Assembly: GCA_014896315.1 (NCBI GenBank)
Contig: JADBKP010000013.1
Coordinates: forward strand, 47,055-111,054
Reading direction: 5' to 3'
Source: Limnochordales bacterium
GTDB lineage: Bacteria; Bacillota; Limnochordia; Limnochordales; DUMU01
Length of the DNA: 64,000 nucleotides
Numbering within the stretch: the stretch's first letter is position 1; every line of letters starts with the position of its first letter. The translations under genes were made by a program, and so were the position numbers. This document shows, one piece after another, positions 62,452-64,000 of the stretch. The notes beneath the pieces are model-generated. The model saw only the letters and a list, made by a program, of their open reading frames with translations. It made no database searches and had not been told where the DNA came from.

Positions 62452-64000
62452 ATGACGTTTTCTTCTGACGCAACCACTGAAGATCTTCGCCACCGATGCG
62501 CTGCTTTGGAACAGCAGAACGCTGCATTGTTGCAACAGATTGCTGAGCTGACGGCAAAGCTGCATTGGTTTGAGGAGCAATTTCGTTTAGCGAGGCACCG
62601 CCAGTTTGGTGCTTCCAGTGAACGTACCCCGACAGAACAGCAACCATTGATCTTCAACGAAGCCGAGGTCGAAGCAGCCAGCCCAGCTCCGCCGGAACCG
62701 ACGCTGGAGACGGTCAACTCTTATCGCCGTCGCAAGGCCCGCGGCCATCGTGAAGCCATGCTTCAAGACCTTCCGGTGGAGACCATTGAGTACCGTCTCC
62801 CTGAGGCGGAGCAGATCTGCCCGGCTTGCGGTGGCCCATTGCACGAGATGAGTACGGAAGTTAGGCAGGAACTTCAGATCATCCCGGCTCAGGCGAAAGT
62901 GATCGAGCATGTTCGCCACATCTATGGCTGCCGGCACTGTGAGCGAGAGGAGGTCACTGCTTCCATCGTCCCTGCGCCGATGCCTGCACCTGTAATTCCG
63001 GGAAGTCTGGCTTCTGCCTCGACCGTCGCCTACGTAATGACCCAGAAGTTCGTGGAGGGTTTGCCTCTCTACCGCCAGGAGCAGCAGTTTGAACGGCTCG
63101 GGATCGCTCTCTCCCGTCAAACCCTGGCCAACTGGATGCTCATCGCTGCTGACCGGTGGTTGAGCCCGCTCTACGAGCGGATGCACGAACACCTGCTCCG
63201 ACAAGAGATCCTCCATGCGGATGAGACCACCGTACAGGTGCTCCACGAACCAGGACGAGCGGCACAGACTCAGTCATATTTTTGGCTGTATCGCACGGGA
63301 CGAGATGGACCACCCATCGTTCTCTTCGAGTATCAGCAGACTCGTGCGGGGGAGCACGCCCGCAAATTCCTGTCGGGCTTTTCGGGTTACCTGCATGTGG
63401 ACGGTTATTCCGGCTACGACGGGCTGCCCAACGTTACCCTGGTGGGTTGTTGGGCGCATGCACGGCGCAAGTTCGACGAAGCTCTCAAAGCGCTTCCTCC
63501 ATCTGCCCGCGCCGGCAAACGAGTGGCGGCGCAAGAAGGGTTGGAATTCTGTAACCGCCTGTTTGCGCTCGAGCGAGAGTTGGCCGATGTCACGCCGGCA
63601 GAGCGCCAGGCCGCCCGTCTGGAACGCAGCCGGCCGGTGCTAGAGGAGTTTCATACTTGGCTTGAGCGCCAGGCGGCCTGTGCTCTACCGAAAAGCGCCT
63701 TTGGGCAGGCGGTCCAGTACTGTCTCAACCAATGGAGCAAACTGACGGCGTTCCTCCAGGACGGCCGGTTGGAACTGGACAACAACCGTAGCGAACGGTC
63801 GATCAAGGCGTTCGTCATCGGGCGCAAGAACTGGCTGTTCGCCAACACTCCTCGCGGTGCACGTTCGAGCGCCATCATCTACAGCATCGTGGAGACGGCC
63901 AAGGAGAACGGGCTCAATCCCTTCGCCTACCTAACGTATCTGCTCGACCGGCTTCTGAACGTGGACATTGGGAACCCGGCGGCCCTGGACGACCTGCTGC
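62452..64000 (+). CDS. IS66-family transposase (TnpC), runs off the window
   Basis: A continuous frame of 516 codons to the window end. The N-terminal leucine-zipper-like helix ([29 protein letters not shown]) leads to QFGASSE, a zinc-binding region ([14 protein letters not shown] ... YGCRHCERE) and the DDE domain: Asp in [12 protein letters not shown], Asp in [13 protein letters not shown] and Glu in [22 protein letters not shown]. The C-terminal IS66 tail ([24 protein letters not shown]) is reached just before the edge, so only a few residues are missing. No tnpA or tnpB precede it, as in the ISBst12-like subgroup. Confidence 0.93.
   Translation, partial: MTFSSDATTEDLRHRCAALEQQNAALLQQIAELTAKLHWFEEQFRLARHRQFGASSERTPTEQQPLIFNEAEVEAASPAPPEPTLETVNSYRRRKARGHREAMLQDLPVETIEYRLPEAEQICPACGGPLHEMSTEVRQELQIIPAQAKVIEHVRHIYGCRHCEREEVTASIVPAPMPAPVIPGSLASASTVAYVMTQKFVEGLPLYRQEQQFERLGIALSRQTLANWMLIAADRWLSPLYERMHEHLLRQEILHADETTVQVLHEPGRAAQTQSYFWLYRTGRDGPPIVLFEYQQTRAGEHARKFLSGFSGYLHVDGYSGYDGLPNVTLVGCWAHARRKFDEALKALPPSARAGKRVAAQEGLEFCNRLFALERELADVTPAERQAARLERSRPVLEEFHTWLERQAACALPKSAFGQAVQYCLNQWSKLTAFLQDGRLELDNNRSERSIKAFVIGRKNWLFANTPRGARSSAIIYSIVETAKENGLNPFAYLTYLLDRLLNVDIGNPAALDDLL

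Overview
This 64 kb window is bacterial chromosome with high G+C. The gene content and order point to a Gram-positive-lineage Bacillota (Firmicutes), probably a high-GC, possibly thermophilic clostridial or limnochordial lineage (inference). The evidence is: asd-dapG-dapA-RNase J in the order found in spore formers; a PerR repressor with the full Bacillus-type ligand set; a TRAP (mtrB) tryptophan-sensing RNA-binding protein; a SufU-type Fe-S scaffold; an S-layer-homology protein; a short pyruvate kinase; and frequent TTG/GTG starts behind strong GGAGG ribosome-binding sites.

Layout. 0.1-7 kb: lysine/diaminopimelate pathway (asd, dapG, dapA), RNase J, endonuclease IV and a D-amino-acid-type aminotransferase. 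7.1-12 kb: a SIS protein and a ROK protein, then from its own promoter a secreted glycerophosphodiesterase and a lone sugar-type binding protein. 12-16 kb (minus): HAD phosphatase, nitrilase-family hydrolase, TypA. 16.2-20 kb: a small unknown protein, an MTA/purine nucleoside phosphorylase, tRNA-Gln and tRNA-Glu, a starch-binding-like protein, murA. 20-26.3 kb (minus): an oligopeptide-type ABC transporter whose binding protein is circularly permuted and whose second permease carries a large inserted domain. 26.6-34.9 kb: dnaE, mtrB, a DUF2007-like protein, accD, accA, pyk, a HypE-like protein. 35-40 kb: tRNA-Leu(CAA), perR, sfsA-like, nrdR, class II ribonucleotide reductase. 40.9-44.8 kb: a compact suf operon (C, D-like, S, U) with no separate SufB. 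45-51.8 kb: an M23 peptidase, an S-layer-type protein, and a heparinase-like polysaccharide lyase abutting a 5'-truncated sugar-binding protein. 52-58.9 kb: polA, a mutM-coaE gene fusion, mgsA, a lytic transglycosylase, nicotinate phosphoribosyltransferase. 59-64 kb: tRNA-Leu(GAG) followed by a degraded tyrosine integrase and a stack of insertion sequences (IS256, ISLre2-like remnant, IS21 remnant, IS66).

Most of the window is housekeeping core. The accessory parts are the sugar/glycan genes at 7-12 and 46-52 kb and the integration hot spot after 59 kb. The strongest unusual signals are the circularly permuted solute-binding protein (24.6-26.3 kb), its partner permease with a large extra-membrane insertion, the MutM-CoaE fusion (54.9-56.4 kb), the TRAP gene in a DNA polymerase/fatty-acid operon, and the SufB-less suf operon. 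I saw no CRISPR array, rRNA, prophage structural genes or recognisable defence island.
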